Below the pieces are notes generated by a model. It searched no databases, was not told the DNA's origin, and saw only the letters and a list, made by a program, of their open reading frames with translations. Below, piece by piece: positions 62,454 through 64,000 of a stretch of 64,000 nucleotides of DNA. This stretch comes from Ariolimax columbianus (Eukaryota > Mollusca > Gastropoda > Stylommatophora > Arionidae), in assembly GCA_036924085.1 (NCBI GenBank), contig JAVGWX010000004.1, positions 10,697,416-10,761,415 on the forward strand, in the 5' to 3' direction. How positions within the stretch are numbered: position 1 is the first letter of the stretch; each line of letters opens with the position of its first letter. The position numbers and the translations under genes were made by a program.

Positions 62454-62988
62454 TACGAGGGGCGTTAAAATCAAACTGGAACTTTTTGTTCTAGTTCTAG
62501 TAGTGAATGGGTTATAGCGTGCTAGAACTATTATCATTAGTTAGAGGCACTTGTGTCCTATTACTACTAGGTGGCCAACTTGCCATGGACCAGTCACCAG
62601 ACAGATAAATCAAAGTGGTGGACAACACTGTTAGTGCTTGCATGGAACAGCATGTTGTGATGGAGTTTCTTATGAAAGAAGTTGTCAAACCTGCAAAAAT
62701 TTACAGAAAACTGCAATCACAATATAGTGATGAAACGCTCCGCTGCAGTAAGACATTTGAATTGCACAAATGCTTTAGAGAAGGCCATACATCCGTGAGT
62801 GATGATACCGGCCATGGTGGCTCACAACTACCAGTCATGCCTGCGAATATCCAGATTGTGGAATGCCTTATTCTGGTAAATAGACACGTAACCTGTCACA
62901 AAATTGCACAAGAGGCAAGTTTTTCTCTGGGTTTGGCAAATACTATTATTCATGAACATTTGCATTGTAGTTCTGACACATCGTAGCA
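62454..62988 (+). pseudogene. mariner-like transposase relic, N-terminal part with terminal repeat
   Basis: It starts at TACGAGGGGCGTTAAAATCA (terminal inverted repeat-like). A 123-codon frame (62615-62986) reads MEFLMKEVVKPAKIYRKLQS, FELHKCFREGHTSVSDDTGH and VTCHKIAQEASFSLGLANTI, the paired HTH of mariner/GVQW-type transposases. The DDE domain is absent. Confidence 0.75.
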
Positions 62989-63159
62989 GATGGTGAAAGG
63001 TGTCTGCACTAACTATGTTCTCACTTCACTCAACTCAAACAAATTAACTATAACACAAATTGAAAAAAAAACAATACAATGAAACTTCATTTCTACACGT
63101 TCATAACTGACTCCCCAAAATCTTCATTCAAATCAAAACCTGTCTGGCTGAAAGTAATT

Positions 63160-63245
63160 ATGAACTAAACTAAAATAAACTTGATTAAGAACTACAACTT
63201 GACTCACGAACTAAAACTTGATTGACAAACTAAACTTGATTGATG
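63160..63245. repeat. Short ~22-bp A-rich repeat
   Basis: GAACTAAACTTGATTGA-like units. Confidence 0.7.
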
Positions 63246-63344
63246 AACCGTTATGTGGATTGCCACAGAATGAATGATTCGTGTTTGTTCTTAAACCCAG
63301 GTGATTTGTCCATGGTCCTGTTCTCCTCGTCAACGGTGGCTCGC

Positions 63345-63605
63345 AGTGATCGTTGCATAGCTCTTTATCTAGTGACTACATTTCTTGAGAGAACTTCTGC
63401 AAGACGCTTGACTTCAAATTCAAATATATCTCATAGTGACATGGTTTCTGGAGAGAACTTCAGCTAAACACTTGACTTCAAATATATCTCTAGTAGTGAC
63501 TAGATTTATTGAGAGAACTTCTGCTATACGCTTGATTTCAAATCTCTTTCTAGTAGTGACTAGATTTCTGGAGAGAACTTTTGCTAAATTCTTGACTTAA
63601 AATAT
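63345..63605. repeat. ~62-bp tandem repeat, 4 copies
   Basis: TAGTGACTAGATTTCTGGAG + AGAACTTCTGCTAAACGCTT recurs four times with changes. Confidence 0.88.
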
Positions 63606-63715
63606 AAAAATGGCTACTTCATGTCGTTCCCTTTTGCTATTCGAAACAGAATATTCGACATCACTGATTACCTCGCCTTATTAGGCTGCTGGACATCTGT
63701 ACCTGAACTAACGTG

Positions 63716-64000
63716 GTAAGATAATAATAATAATAGCTGTCCATCGTTGTCGATGAGGACCGCCGACATCATCCTTGTCACAGATTTCCCTGTTGGGTGT
63801 GGGTGCGCATGTGGCTGAACAGGCCAGTGCGAGCACGAAAACATCTGCTACATATCGGGCACACGAGGTTTGTAGAAGGGGATGGTGTTCCCGCTGCTCG
63901 GGATTTCTGCGTCTCGCGTCTGGGCTTTCACAACACGGTCATCTTCACCGACAGCTACACCCGATTTGACTGCGCTTCTCCAGTCAGATCTGTTTTTCGC
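63716..64000 (-). mobile_element. LINE 3' end with C2H2 finger, runs off the window
   Basis: The minus strand: NLVCPICSRCFRARTGLFSH + MRTHTQQGN and a stop, then TCGACAACGATGGACAGCTA and an (ATT)n tail at 63721. The finger C-x2-C-x12-H-x3-H matches that of LINE-D. The rest lies beyond 64000. Confidence 0.85.

Overview
This is a eukaryotic genomic window, most likely from a mollusc and probably a gastropod. It is dominated by transposable elements and minisatellites. The basis is a single intron-rich gene with GT-AG introns, a divergent nicotinic acetylcholine receptor (nAChR)-like subunit of lophotrochozoan type, set among many non-LTR retrotransposons, tRNA-derived SINEs and mariner/pogo relics. 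No prokaryotic gene, rRNA, functional tRNA or CRISPR array was seen. The species call is inference.

The one convincing host gene runs on the + strand from 8266 to 49106. I reconstruct eight coding exons: 8266-8341, 9480-9607, 12255-12299, 27840-27949, 38113-38323, 40257-40355, 44384-44606 and 48346-49106. All splice phases agree and the total is 1,653 nt (550 residues plus stop). The order is signal peptide, ligand-binding domain with a 13-residue Cys-loop, TM1-TM3, a long cytoplasmic loop, TM4, then an unexpected extra hydrophobic segment. Exons 3 (45 bp) and 4 (110 bp) have the canonical nAChR sizes. Loop C lacks the vicinal cysteine pair, so this is a non-alpha or orphan subunit.

Layout: 1-3065 is a 22/26-bp minisatellite. 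3.6-8.1 kb holds retroposons, a 35-bp array, a 97-bp array and an antisense LINE ending about 130 bp before the start codon. Introns 1 and 2 hold a possible LTR remnant and SINE/LINE copies. Intron 3 (15.5 kb) carries CT, 16-18 bp and roughly 48-bp TAATTAG-bearing arrays, a 0.95-kb TTC tract, a 21-bp array, and a CR1-like LINE split by a complete 4.0-kb LINE with an intact 1,302-codon ORF. Intron 4 (10.2 kb) carries antisense LINEs, a 71-bp array, a LINE nested in a SINE, a near-perfect 34-copy 36-bp array and a pogo relic. Intron 5 begins with a 1.1-kb G-rich minisatellite at the splice donor. Introns 6 and 7 hold LINE, SINE and mariner relics and a 38-bp array. From 49.1 to 64 kb there are only LINE/SINE fragments, mariner relics and small repeats.

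The retroelements fall into recurring families. LINE-A has endonuclease, RT, RNase H and a (GAA)n tail; CR1-like copies have a (TTAAG)n tail; there are also RTE-like LINEs and LINEs ending in a C2H2 finger. SINE-A is tRNA-derived, SINE-B has a (GAA)n tail, retroposon D has an (AAC)n tail and retroposon C a poly(A) tail. Several tandem arrays began inside conserved coding motifs of these elements.
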